This document shows, in pieces, positions 16,553-24,741 of a DNA stretch of 53,874 bases; the first letter of the stretch is position 1; every line of letters begins with the position of its first letter. Below the pieces are notes generated by a model. The model worked only from the letters and a program-made list of their open reading frames with translations, had not been told where the DNA came from and searched no databases. Source of the stretch: an uncultured Pelagibacteraceae bacterium (GTDB lineage: Bacteria > Pseudomonadota > Alphaproteobacteria > Pelagibacterales > Pelagibacteraceae); assembly GCA_902557995.1 (NCBI GenBank), contig CACECL010000005.1, positions 1-53,874 on the forward strand, read 5' to 3'. Made by a program: the position numbers and the translations under genes.

Positions 16553-17536
16553 ATGATGGCGAAAAATAACTTATCTATTTTAATAAGAATATTTAGTTAT
16601 TCTATCTTAGCTTTAACTTTTGTTTTTTTAGCAAATAATGTTTTAACAGTTTGGTTTGATTGGCCAGGAGTTAAAAAACTTTTCGCTCATTATGAATTAT
16701 TTGGATTTAAAAAATTAAATAAGCCTTTAGAGGGGCTAGCAATAAATTTATCATATATTCAATTACTATTTTATTTTGTATCTTTAGCAGGAGTTATATT
16801 TTTTGTTTTGAAATCCATAAAACAAACATTGCAAACAGACTCTGAGATCTTATCGAAAATTACAGCTTACGTAGTAAGATCCTCTTTCTGGGCTGTACTA
16901 ATTGTTGGAGTAGCAGACTTTTTAATCTCATTCATGGTAGTAGAAAAACTAGTTGAGCCAATTTTTGGAGAACAACTTAAAATTAATTTAGTAATACCTG
17001 CTTTTAGAATTACATATATACACTTTCCTTTAATATTGGCTTCTTTTGTAATTGGTTATTTTACAAGATCTGTAGGGTTTATTTGGTTAGCAGTTTTAGT
17101 AGTTGGAAGTGAATTTTTAATTGTATTATCAAGATTTATTTTTCAATATGAACAAGCATTCCAAGGCGACTTAGTTCGTTTTTGGTATGCAGCCCTATAT
17201 TTATTTGCAAGCGCTTATGCGTTAATTCATGAAGGTCACGTAAGAGTTGATGTTCTTTATACTGGTTTTAGCGAACGTAAAAAAGCATGGACTAATGCAA
17301 TTGGGTCATTAATTCTAGGAATTCCTTTATGTTTGATTGTAATATTTTTAGGCATGGGGGGTAAAGCTAGTATCATCAATGGTCCTGTAATTTCTTTTGA
17401 AATCACGCAGCAAGGTTCAAACGGATTATATTTACTTTATCTAATGGCAGTTTATTTAGCTGTGTTTGCAGTAAGTATGTTAACTCAATTCACTAGCTAC
17501 TTTATGAGTAGCAGTCATAAACTTTTAAAGAATTAA
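16553..17536 (+). CDS. TRAP transporter small permease subunit DctQ, long form (set 2)
   Basis: A 327-residue membrane protein, much longer than the usual 160-200 residues of DctQ. The DctQ core is in the C-terminal half, marked by LIHEGHVRVDVLYTGF near residue 225, the conserved HVRxD motif. The N-terminal half adds several further membrane segments (for example ILALTFVFLANNVLTVWF near 20 and LLFYFVSLAGVIFFVL near 70). Long small subunits of this sort are known with TakP-type TRAP systems. Two consecutive ATG codons occur at 16553 and 16556. The gene lies 23 bases after a terminator and three bases before the large-subunit gene. Confidence 0.85.
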   Translation: MMAKNNLSILIRIFSYSILALTFVFLANNVLTVWFDWPGVKKLFAHYELFGFKKLNKPLEGLAINLSYIQLLFYFVSLAGVIFFVLKSIKQTLQTDSEILSKITAYVVRSSFWAVLIVGVADFLISFMVVEKLVEPIFGEQLKINLVIPAFRITYIHFPLILASFVIGYFTRSVGFIWLAVLVVGSEFLIVLSRFIFQYEQAFQGDLVRFWYAALYLFASAYALIHEGHVRVDVLYTGFSERKKAWTNAIGSLILGIPLCLIVIFLGMGGKASIINGPVISFEITQQGSNGLYLLYLMAVYLAVFAVSMLTQFTSYFMSSSHKLLKN

Positions 17537-17539
17537 ATA

Positions 17540-20191
17540 ATGGAACATTTATTTTTAGCTTTACTTGTAATTATAATGATTGGAGCATTAGCTTCTGGTT
17601 TTCCAGTAGCTTTTGCATTACCTGGATCAGCAATAATTTCAATCGGGCTTGCTGCTTTTTTTGGTTACTTATTTGCAGGAGATAGTAGTGCTTATTTTGC
17701 TGTTGATGGCCCTAAAGAATGGTTAACCGCCGGTATTACAAATTTTAGGAGTAACTACTGGGATGTAGAAACTGATACTTTAATTGCAATTCCTTTATTT
17801 ATTTTCATGGGGATCATGCTGCAAAAATCAAAAATTGCGGAAGATCTTTTAGTTACGATGGGGCAGTTGTTTGGACCTATCCCTGGAGGCTTAGGAATAT
17901 CAGTAATTTTTGTTGGGGCGCTACTTGCAGCTACCACGGGTATTGTTGGCGCAACAGTAATAGCAATGGGATTAATATCATTACCCACAATGCTTAATAA
18001 TAAATATGATAAAAGTCTAGCAAGTGGAATTGTTTGTTCATCAGGAACTCTTGGGCAAATTATACCTCCATCAATTGTATTAATTATTATAGCCGATCAA
18101 TTAGCTAGCGCAGCAGACGTTGCAAATACTATGCGTCAGACTGATTACAAAATTTTAACTGGTGAATTTAATATGCCTGGAGAATTTAGAGTGGGATCTA
18201 CTTCTGCAGGAGATATGTTTTTGGGGGCATTATTACCTGGTTTAGTATTGGTTGGTTTGTATATGATTTATGTATTTGTGTATGCAAGACTAAATCCCAA
18301 GGCAGCTCCTCCCGTTCCATTTAAAGGAAATTTTGACTCAAAATTTTGGATTAAGGTTTTAATAGTAATTATTCCTCCCCTTGCTTTAATTTTTGCAGTT
18401 TTAGGATCTATACTTTTAGGTATTGCAACCGTTAATCAAGCTGGATCAATTGGAGCAATAGGTGCAACCATGATGGCTGGTTATCGTTTACATAAAGGAA
18501 AAAAAGATGCTTACTATCCAATTATAATTGCAATTTTATCTGTCATTCCAATTTATATTTTATCTAAGAATTATAATTTAAATATTAAGGCTGTAGAAAC
18601 TAGAGATCTTACAGCAATTTTTATCACAGGATTTTTTACTATTACTTTTTTAATTGGAATTGTTTGGAGTTTTTGGAGAGCATACAAAATTGAGAATGTT
18701 TTAAGAGAGGTTGTTACAGAAACATGTGTAACGACTTCAATGGTCTTTATAATTTTATTAGGAGCTGCAATGTTAACCTCTGGATTTAGAGCGTTTGGAG
18801 GTGAAGAGCTAGTAAGAGATTTTCTCCAAGATTTGCCAGGGGGATTTTGGACACAGTTTATTGTTGTAATGGCAGTGATTTTTTTACTAGGTTTCTTTCT
18901 TGATTTTATAGAAATAGCTGTTGTTGTTGTTCCTATTATTGCTCCGATATTATTAGCTGAACCAGGAGCTAATGTAAGTGCAATTTGGCTTGGTGTAATG
19001 ATTGGGGTGAATTTACAAACCTCATTTTTAACACCACCATTTGGTTTTGCATTATTTTACTTAAAAGGTGTAGCTTCAAAACTTGTTACTACTTTAAATA
19101 TCTGGAAAGGTGTTGTTCCATTCATTATTTTACAATTAATAGGTCTTGGAATTGTTGGTTTCTATCCATCATTAGTAAACTATCTACCAGCAAGAACATA
19201 TTTAACGTCAAACGTTGCTCCACCACCTATGAATCCAAAGTTACAATATTGCTTACAAGAGTACAAATTTGCGATTTACAACACTGAAGAACAAAGAATT
19301 ACTAATGCAATAAAAGACATGCAGAAATTAACTCCCACAAATCTTCCAATGGATAAATTAGATATTTTTGAAGAGCATTTTGATAATGCGCTTGGGACTT
19401 TTGCTATTGTTAAAAAACTTCAAAAAACAGAGGAAGAATATGAATTATTCACAAAAGATTATAGGGACTTGCATTTCAATGTAAGGAAAATTGAGAAAAA
19501 AATTAGAAAAATAGACCAGAAAATTAAAAAAACAAAAGCTGAAATAAGAAATTTAGATGATGATAACTTATCAAATAAAAATAAATTAGAATTAAAGATC
19601 GAGAATTACGAGCTAGAAATTAAAGAACTTCAAGATAAAGTTCCTGAAAGTTGGAAAGCTAAAAATGGAGAGTTTGAAATACTGCACAAAGCAAAAAACA
19701 CAAGAACAAAAAGGTATAGAAAAAATGTTGATGAAGCTTATGAAACTCTGGATCAAATAGTAATGTTTATAAATGATAATGAAAAATTAAAAGAACTTTC
19801 ATCAGAAATAAAAGAATTAAAATATAATATTGATAATAAAAATTACGAAAACTCAATATCAGTAATTGATAATCTTTTTGAAAAACTAGGAGAAATTTCT
19901 GGAACCGAAGAATTTGCAAATAAATTAGATGAGCTAATATCTGTTATAGATAATGATGAGGTAGATGAGCAAAAATTAACTGAAGTAAGTTCAGAAACTT
20001 TCAATCTTTTCAATTTAGAAGTTTCATGGAGAGATGATGCTAATAAGAATTTGATGCCTGAATTAGTTAAATATAATGATGTTATCAAACATAATATTGG
20101 TCTAAGACTTCAAAACAGATTAACTAAAGAACAAGCTAAATTTGTTGCAAGGTGTAATTCAGTTCATAGAGATATATCTTTAAACTTTTAA
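17540..20191 (+). CDS. TRAP transporter large permease subunit DctM with long soluble C-terminal extension (set 2)
   Basis: An 883-residue protein, about twice the usual DctM length. Residues 1 to about 560 are a DctM-type channel: FPVAFALPGSAIISIG, TLIAIPLFIFMGIML, GTLGQIIPPSIVLIII and NLQTSFLTPPFGFALFYL are visible, with an internal hydrophobic insertion near 330-385. From about residue 565 to the end the sequence is hydrophilic and rich in Lys and Glu, with heptad-like repeats near 640-705 (for example KIEKKIRKIDQKIKKTKAE) predicting coiled coil, and more helices to the C-terminus. There is no stop, frameshift or composition break at the junction. I do not recognise the extension as a known domain. 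The next gene begins three bases later. Confidence 0.9.
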   Translation: MEHLFLALLVIIMIGALASGFPVAFALPGSAIISIGLAAFFGYLFAGDSSAYFAVDGPKEWLTAGITNFRSNYWDVETDTLIAIPLFIFMGIMLQKSKIAEDLLVTMGQLFGPIPGGLGISVIFVGALLAATTGIVGATVIAMGLISLPTMLNNKYDKSLASGIVCSSGTLGQIIPPSIVLIIIADQLASAADVANTMRQTDYKILTGEFNMPGEFRVGSTSAGDMFLGALLPGLVLVGLYMIYVFVYARLNPKAAPPVPFKGNFDSKFWIKVLIVIIPPLALIFAVLGSILLGIATVNQAGSIGAIGATMMAGYRLHKGKKDAYYPIIIAILSVIPIYILSKNYNLNIKAVETRDLTAIFITGFFTITFLIGIVWSFWRAYKIENVLREVVTETCVTTSMVFIILLGAAMLTSGFRAFGGEELVRDFLQDLPGGFWTQFIVVMAVIFLLGFFLDFIEIAVVVVPIIAPILLAEPGANVSAIWLGVMIGVNLQTSFLTPPFGFALFYLKGVASKLVTTLNIWKGVVPFIILQLIGLGIVGFYPSLVNYLPARTYLTSNVAPPPMNPKLQYCLQEYKFAIYNTEEQRITNAIKDMQKLTPTNLPMDKLDIFEEHFDNALGTFAIVKKLQKTEEEYELFTKDYRDLHFNVRKIEKKIRKIDQKIKKTKAEIRNLDDDNLSNKNKLELKIENYELEIKELQDKVPESWKAKNGEFEILHKAKNTRTKRYRKNVDEAYETLDQIVMFINDNEKLKELSSEIKELKYNIDNKNYENSISVIDNLFEKLGEISGTEEFANKLDELISVIDNDEVDEQKLTEVSSETFNLFNLEVSWRDDANKNLMPELVKYNDVIKHNIGLRLQNRLTKEQAKFVARCNSVHRDISLNF

Positions 20192-20194
20192 TTA

Positions 20195-21433
20195 ATGGAA
20201 AATTATATTTTACCAAAAAAACAGGCTATTGTTGTTTTTTTTGTATTTGCATTTGGTTATTTTTTATCATGTTTGTTGCGTGCAATTACTGCAACTCTTT
20301 CCCCCGTATTAACTTCAGAATTTAATTTGTTAGCAGCCGATTTAGGATTGTTAGCTGGGGGTTATTTCTTGGGTTTTGCTTGTATGCAAATACCTCTTGG
20401 ATATTTGTTAGATAAATATGGACCAAAAAAAATTGTCTCTTCTTTTTTATTAATTGCATTAGTTGGAACAGGATCATTTGCTTTAGCTGAAAGTTTTTCT
20501 GGATTATTAGTTTCGCGAATTCTAATCGGCATAGGTGTTAGTGCTTGTTTAATGGCTCCATTAACTGGTTACAGAATATGGTATGCAGAAAATCAACAAC
20601 AAAGAGCAAACTCATGGATGCTAATGATTGCATCATTAGGTTTTTTGTCATCTACGTTGCCTGTGCAACTTTTATTGCCTAGTCTCGGATGGAGATGGAT
20701 ATTTGGCTGTCTCGCTATCTTAATTTTAATTAGTATTTTTTTAATGTTAGTTTTCATTCCAAAATGGAATTTAACTAAAAATAAAGTGTCAGAAGAGTCA
20801 AGCAATACTGGAACTTTATCTGAAGTTTGGAAAAATAGATTTTTTATAAGTGTAATTCCAATGGGTTTATTTAATTATGGGGGCTTAATGGCTATACAAA
20901 CTTTATGGGCAGGACCATGGATGACTAGAGTTGCTGGTTATACACCACTACAAAGCGCTACAGGATTGTTTTGGATCAATGTAACTATGTTGGTATCCTT
21001 TTTTTTATGGGGTTATTTTTTACCAAAAATTTCAGGAATAGGGTTTAGCGCTAAAAGAATACTTAAATTAGGTTTGCCAATTAGTTTTTTGGTAATGTTA
21101 GTGATAATTTTACTAGGTCCAAAAGCAGGGGCTTTTTACATAACTTTATTTATTTTAAGTTCAATTTTTTTATCAGTTACACAGCCAGCTGTGGGCCTTT
21201 CTTTTTCAGGTTATTCTGCTGGTAAAGCACTAACTTCATTCAATTTATTAATATTTGCAGGAACATTCATAATGCAATGGCTAATGGGCTTAGTGATAGA
21301 TGTTGTTAAAGGGATGGGTCAAACAGAAATATTTGCTTTTAAATCAGCTTTTTCAGTTTTCTTAATCTTAAGTATTATTTCTTATATATTTTTTTTAATA
21401 TTAAATAGAAAAAAATATGAAAATAAAACGTAG
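20195..21433 (+). CDS. MFS transporter
   Basis: A 412-residue major facilitator superfamily carrier with about 12 hydrophobic helices. The first begins AIVVFFVFAFGYFLSCLLRA. The loop between helices 2 and 3 has GYLLDKYGPKK, the MFS motif A (GxLaDrxGrkr). The substrate is unknown. It starts three bases after the TRAP large-subunit gene and its 3' end overlaps the hydrolase gene by 17 bases, so it is probably expressed with both. Since it follows a TRAP importer, uptake or export of a related organic anion is plausible but unproven. Confidence 0.87.
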   Translation: MENYILPKKQAIVVFFVFAFGYFLSCLLRAITATLSPVLTSEFNLLAADLGLLAGGYFLGFACMQIPLGYLLDKYGPKKIVSSFLLIALVGTGSFALAESFSGLLVSRILIGIGVSACLMAPLTGYRIWYAENQQQRANSWMLMIASLGFLSSTLPVQLLLPSLGWRWIFGCLAILILISIFLMLVFIPKWNLTKNKVSEESSNTGTLSEVWKNRFFISVIPMGLFNYGGLMAIQTLWAGPWMTRVAGYTPLQSATGLFWINVTMLVSFFLWGYFLPKISGIGFSAKRILKLGLPISFLVMLVIILLGPKAGAFYITLFILSSIFLSVTQPAVGLSFSGYSAGKALTSFNLLIFAGTFIMQWLMGLVIDVVKGMGQTEIFAFKSAFSVFLILSIISYIFFLILNRKKYENKT

Positions 21434-22235
21434 GAATTTTTTTTTGGAATTATTTATTGGTATTGTTGCTATTTACTTAATCGTTTTAATTTTCTTATTC
21501 TTTTTTCAAAGAAATTTAATGTATCATCCTGATGAGAATAATTATTCTGGAGATAATTTAGAAGTTAACATTGAAAAAGTTACCATCAAAACAAAAGATA
21601 ATATTAATCTTCTAGGCTGGTTTCATAATAAAAATTTAAATAGTTATAAAACAATAGTTTATTTTCACGGAAATGCAGGGACACTTGAAAACAGAATCCA
21701 TAAGTTAAATCATTTTAAATACATGGATGTTAATTTTTTAATTATTGCATGGAGAGGTTTCAGCGGCAATAAAGGAAAACCAAGTGAGGAGGGTCTTTAT
21801 AAAGATGGTGCTAGTGCAATAAACTGGCTTAAAGAAAAAGGTCTAAAAGAAGAAGATATGATTATTTATGGAGAGTCATTAGGAACAGGCATTGCTACTG
21901 AAATTGCTCAGAATAAAAATTTTGCAGGATTAGTCTTAGAAACGCCCTTCACATCAATGATTGAGGCTGCAAAAAATTTTTATCCATATATTCCAGTAGG
22001 TTTAATTTTAAAAGATAAGTATGAAAATAATGAAAAAATTAAAAATATTAATATTCCAGTATTAATAATGCATGGTGAGGCTGACCAAATAGTTCCATTT
22101 TGGATGGGTAAAAAAATTTTTAATTTAGCAAGTGAACCTAAATATTCATATTTTACAAAATATGACGATCATATGATGGAATATGATGATAAACTTGTAT
22201 TAGCTCTTAAATCGTTTGTTGATAGTTTAAATTAA
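21417..22235 (+). CDS. Membrane-anchored alpha/beta hydrolase (BEM46/YfhR-like)
   Basis: A 272-residue alpha/beta-fold hydrolase with an N-terminal membrane anchor (FIGIVAIYLIVLIFLFFF, about 13-30). The oxyanion-hole region is VYFHGNAGTLENR (about 81), the nucleophile Ser is in YGESLGTG (about 155), the acid is in HGEADQIVP (about 222), and the His is in YDDHMMEY (about 255). This domain layout matches BEM46/ABHD13-type hydrolases of unknown or broad ester substrates. The active site probably faces the periplasm, judging from the positively charged MKIKRR before the anchor. It overlaps the MFS gene by 17 bases. Confidence 0.85.
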   Translation: MKIKRRNFFLELFIGIVAIYLIVLIFLFFFQRNLMYHPDENNYSGDNLEVNIEKVTIKTKDNINLLGWFHNKNLNSYKTIVYFHGNAGTLENRIHKLNHFKYMDVNFLIIAWRGFSGNKGKPSEEGLYKDGASAINWLKEKGLKEEDMIIYGESLGTGIATEIAQNKNFAGLVLETPFTSMIEAAKNFYPYIPVGLILKDKYENNEKIKNINIPVLIMHGEADQIVPFWMGKKIFNLASEPKYSYFTKYDDHMMEYDDKLVLALKSFVDSLN

Positions 22236-22283
22236 GCCATAATCTAAACAAAGATAATTCAAATTTTTTTTTTAAGTTAATTT

Positions 22284-22847
22284 ATGAAAAATTTTCTCTT
22301 ATTTTTTATTGTTCTTTTTTCTTTAAGTAATTTATCAAATGCCAAAGAAAATTTAGCATCTGTAGACAGCCTTTTTCATATTGATCAAATGAATTCGCAC
22401 GATGAAAATTTTGCATTATATTTTAAAACTCGTGAAAAAGCTGTCTTAGCTCGAGGAGAAAATTCAAATTATATTAATGATTTTCCAAAAGATCTTTATA
22501 TTTATAACTACAAAACGAAAGAGTCTTTGCCATTAATTTCTTATGAATGGTTTCCCAAAACAGCAAAATATTTTTTGCAAGAGTATGATTTCCCAGTTTT
22601 TCCAGATGATTTTGCATATTATCTTTTAAAAGATAACAAAACTCTGGTGATGATTAGTGCTGTAAAAAGTCTAAAAGCTAACTTTAAATTTGATATTGTT
22701 GAAAAAAAGTTAGAGCTTTATCCTATAAATGGAAAATTTGATTTTATTATTTCTTCGATAGCTAAAAATTGTGGACATTATGAATTTAAAGAACACTACA
22801 AATGTAGTTTTTATAAACCTTTAATTTCCAGTACCTTAATTAATTAA
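22284..22847 (+). CDS. Secreted hypothetical protein
   Basis: A 187-residue protein with a clear Sec signal peptide (MKNFLLFFIVLFSLSNLSNAKE, likely cleaved after SNA near residue 20). The mature protein is mixed alpha/beta in character with many aromatic residues and two Cys close to the C-terminus (KNCGHYEFKEHYKCSF) that could form a disulfide in the periplasm. No recognisable domain. It follows the hydrolase after 48 bases, which contain a T/A-rich run but no clear terminator, and its 3' end overlaps the converging ftsY gene by eight bases. Confidence 0.7.
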   Translation: MKNFLLFFIVLFSLSNLSNAKENLASVDSLFHIDQMNSHDENFALYFKTREKAVLARGENSNYINDFPKDLYIYNYKTKESLPLISYEWFPKTAKYFLQEYDFPVFPDDFAYYLLKDNKTLVMISAVKSLKANFKFDIVEKKLELYPINGKFDFIISSIAKNCGHYEFKEHYKCSFYKPLISSTLIN

Positions 22848-23757
22848 TTTGAGTAAATGCCTCTGCGAATTTTTCGGCCTCAAAAATTTGTAAATCATCT
22901 TCTTTTTCACCTAATCCAAGTGCAATAATTGGTAGTTTATATTTTTTAGCAACAGCTAAAAGAATACCTCCTTTTGCTGTGCCATCTAATTTTGTCATAA
23001 TAAGACCAGTTATTGGAATAATTTTATTAAATTCTTCAACTTGATTAATTACATTTTGGCCAGAAGTTGCATCCAAAACTAAAATAACATCATGTGGAGC
23101 ATCAGGATCAATTTTTTTAGTAACGTTTGCAATTTTTTTATATTCTTCCATCAAATTTTTTTTATTTTGTAGTCTTCCAGCTGTATCAATCAAAACTTGG
23201 TTAAAATTATTGTTTAATGCTTCTTCAATAGCCTTGTAAGCAACTGATGCAGGATCAGAACCTTGAAATGATTTTGTAATTTGAACATCAACTTTGTTTG
23301 CCCAATTTTCTAGTTGATCTATAGCTGCTGCTCTAAAAGTATCTGATGCAGCTAGCATTACTTTGTTTCCATTACCCTTTAATATTTTGCTTATTTTTCC
23401 AATAGTAGTTGTCTTTCCAACACCATTGACACCTGAAATTAATGTTGCATTTAATTTTTCTTTTTTTTTGAAGAATTCAATATTTTCTAAAGGTTTCATA
23501 ATTGAAATAATATAATTTTTTAAAATATTATTTATTTCGTCGGTTAAATCTTTATTGGGATCAATTTTTGTTTGAGAAATTATTTCTCTTATTTCTGAAG
23601 CAGAAACAATACCAACATCAGATTGAATTAAGTAATCTTCAATTTTGTCTAATGTTTTGTCATCAATCTCTTTTTTTACAACTATATCTCTTAAACCCGT
23701 TGTAAAAGCTGAGGCACTTTTTTTAAAACCTGATTTAAATTTCTCAAAAATTCCCAT
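22840..23757 (-). CDS. ftsY: Signal recognition particle receptor FtsY
   Basis: A 305-residue SRP-type GTPase that receives the Ffh-ribosome complex at the inner membrane. NG domain: the N region with helices in the first ~90 residues, then G1 GVNGVGKTTT (about 108), the insertion-box region DTFRAAAIDQL (about 140), G3 DTAGR (about 194), and G4 TKLDGTAKGG (about 255). The long acidic A domain of E. coli FtsY is absent, as in many alphaproteobacteria; the protein starts MGIFEKFKSGFKKS. It is the second gene of a minus-strand pair: its ATG overlaps the dapF stop by one base (TAATG). Ffh is encoded divergently just beyond dapF, so both SRP GTPases sit at one locus. Confidence 0.96.
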   Translation of the reverse strand: MGIFEKFKSGFKKSASAFTTGLRDIVVKKEIDDKTLDKIEDYLIQSDVGIVSASEIREIISQTKIDPNKDLTDEINNILKNYIISIMKPLENIEFFKKKEKLNATLISGVNGVGKTTTIGKISKILKGNGNKVMLAASDTFRAAAIDQLENWANKVDVQITKSFQGSDPASVAYKAIEEALNNNFNQVLIDTAGRLQNKKNLMEEYKKIANVTKKIDPDAPHDVILVLDATSGQNVINQVEEFNKIIPITGLIMTKLDGTAKGGILLAVAKKYKLPIIALGLGEKEDDLQIFEAEKFAEAFTQIN

Positions 23758-24581
23758 TAAATTTTAAAGTTTATCTCCTCAATATCTGAAACTGGTCCTT
23801 TCATATGAATACTATTGTTTTCATCAATTGAAATTGTCAATCTACCTGTAGAAAATTCAATATCAACTTTATCATTTGCCAGTCCGTTTTGTTTTGCGGC
23901 AAAAGCTGTTGCGCAAGCTGCAGTTCCACAAGCTTTGGTAAGTCCAGCTCCTCTTTCCCACACTCTAACTTTTATCAATTCTTTTTTAACAACAGTTGCC
24001 AAAGTAACATTACATTTTTCTGGAAATAGAGAGTGGGTTTCGATTTTTGGTCCAATTTTTTCAATTTCAAAATTTTCGTTATTATCAACAAAAAAAACTA
24101 CATGTGGGTTTCCAACATTTACAGCAGTTCCGCCAGAAAATTCGTTATTATTTTTGTCATTAATTTTAATTTCTAAATTATTCGTATTTAATTCTTTAGA
24201 CAATGGAATCTCATCCCATTTTGTTTTTGCAACACCTATTTCTGTAGAAACCATTTTTTCTCCAACAATATTTGATTTTAATTTGCCAGATAAAGTTGTT
24301 AGGACAATTTCTTTTTTGTTATTTTCTTTGCCTAATAAATCAGCAATACATCGTGTACCATTTCCACACGCACCAGACATTCCTCCATCTGAATTATAAA
24401 ATTCTAGTGAAGCATCTGAAATATCATTTTTTTTAATCAATATTAGTTGGTCACAACCAATAAATTTTCTGTTACAAATCTTTATTATTTGCTCTTTCGT
24501 CAAATTTGTAATTGTTTGCCTATTATCTATGATGACAAAATCATTACCTAAACCGTCCATTTTAAAAGCTTTAATATCCAT
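23757..24581 (-). CDS. dapF: Diaminopimelate epimerase DapF
   Basis: A 274-residue cytoplasmic enzyme that converts LL- to meso-diaminopimelate for lysine and peptidoglycan synthesis. The family starts MDIKAFKMDGLGNDFVI. The two catalytic Cys lie in SGACGNGTRC (about 70-79) and LTKACGTAACATA (about 218). The length is normal. It is the first gene of the dapF-ftsY pair on the minus strand; the MiaB/MtaB-like gene often found between dapF and ftsY in alphaproteobacteria is absent here. The divergent 160-base region upstream holds a structured element and the ffh gene. Confidence 0.96.
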   Translation of the reverse strand: MDIKAFKMDGLGNDFVIIDNRQTITNLTKEQIIKICNRKFIGCDQLILIKKNDISDASLEFYNSDGGMSGACGNGTRCIADLLGKENNKKEIVLTTLSGKLKSNIVGEKMVSTEIGVAKTKWDEIPLSKELNTNNLEIKINDKNNNEFSGGTAVNVGNPHVVFFVDNNENFEIEKIGPKIETHSLFPEKCNVTLATVVKKELIKVRVWERGAGLTKACGTAACATAFAAKQNGLANDKVDIEFSTGRLTISIDENNSIHMKGPVSDIEEINFKI

Positions 24582-24637
24582 ATATAGATATTTAACTTAT
24601 TTATTGACTTTTTGAACCTCTATTATAGGTTGTTGCC

Positions 24638-24736
24638 GTTTCCGCAAAAACATTAACTTTGCGGTGTCTTTGGAAACAAAGAGATCGACACTAGTCAGCG
24701 AGGGTTCGCCCACTAGTGAGTTACTGCTATGCGTAA
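24638..24736 (+). ncRNA. Structured RNA candidate in the ffh 5' leader
   Basis: The stretch between dapF and ffh holds four successive hairpins. A: CCGCAAA (24642-24648) with TTTGCGG (24658-24664). B: TCTTTG (24667-24672) with CAAAGA (24677-24682) around a GAAA tetraloop. C: CACTAGT (24689-24695) with ACTAGTG (24712-24718), and inside it GGG with CCC (24702-24711) around a TTCG tetraloop, with a six-base bulge on one side. D: TTAC with GTAA (24721-24736), ending five bases before the ffh start. A competing pairing, GTTTCC (24638-24643) with GGAAAC (24672-24677), would break A and B. A TTGACT lies at 24604, but no -10 box at normal spacing. No SRP RNA core motif is present. I recall, without being able to check, that a candidate RNA upstream of ffh has been reported in Pelagibacter. 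Confidence 0.6.
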
Positions 24737-24741
24737 TAAAT

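Noticed and set aside
23815..24399. 194-codon open frame on the plus strand opposite dapF
   Set aside because: It is antisense to dapF, whose motifs are complete. It has the Ser/Phe-rich composition typical of antisense reading and no ribosome binding site.
24638..24736. SRP (4.5S) RNA or tRNA gene next to ffh
   Set aside because: The conserved SRP helix 8 motif with GGAA-type loop and CAGG/AGCA internal loop is not present on either strand. The GGTTCG at 24703 recalls a tRNA T-loop, but no cloverleaf or acceptor stem can be drawn.
24664..24741. In-frame GTG extension of Ffh through the hairpin region
   Set aside because: The 26 extra residues do not resemble any Ffh N-terminus, the standard start MFENLTNKFEEIF is at 24742, and the extension coincides with strong RNA hairpins.
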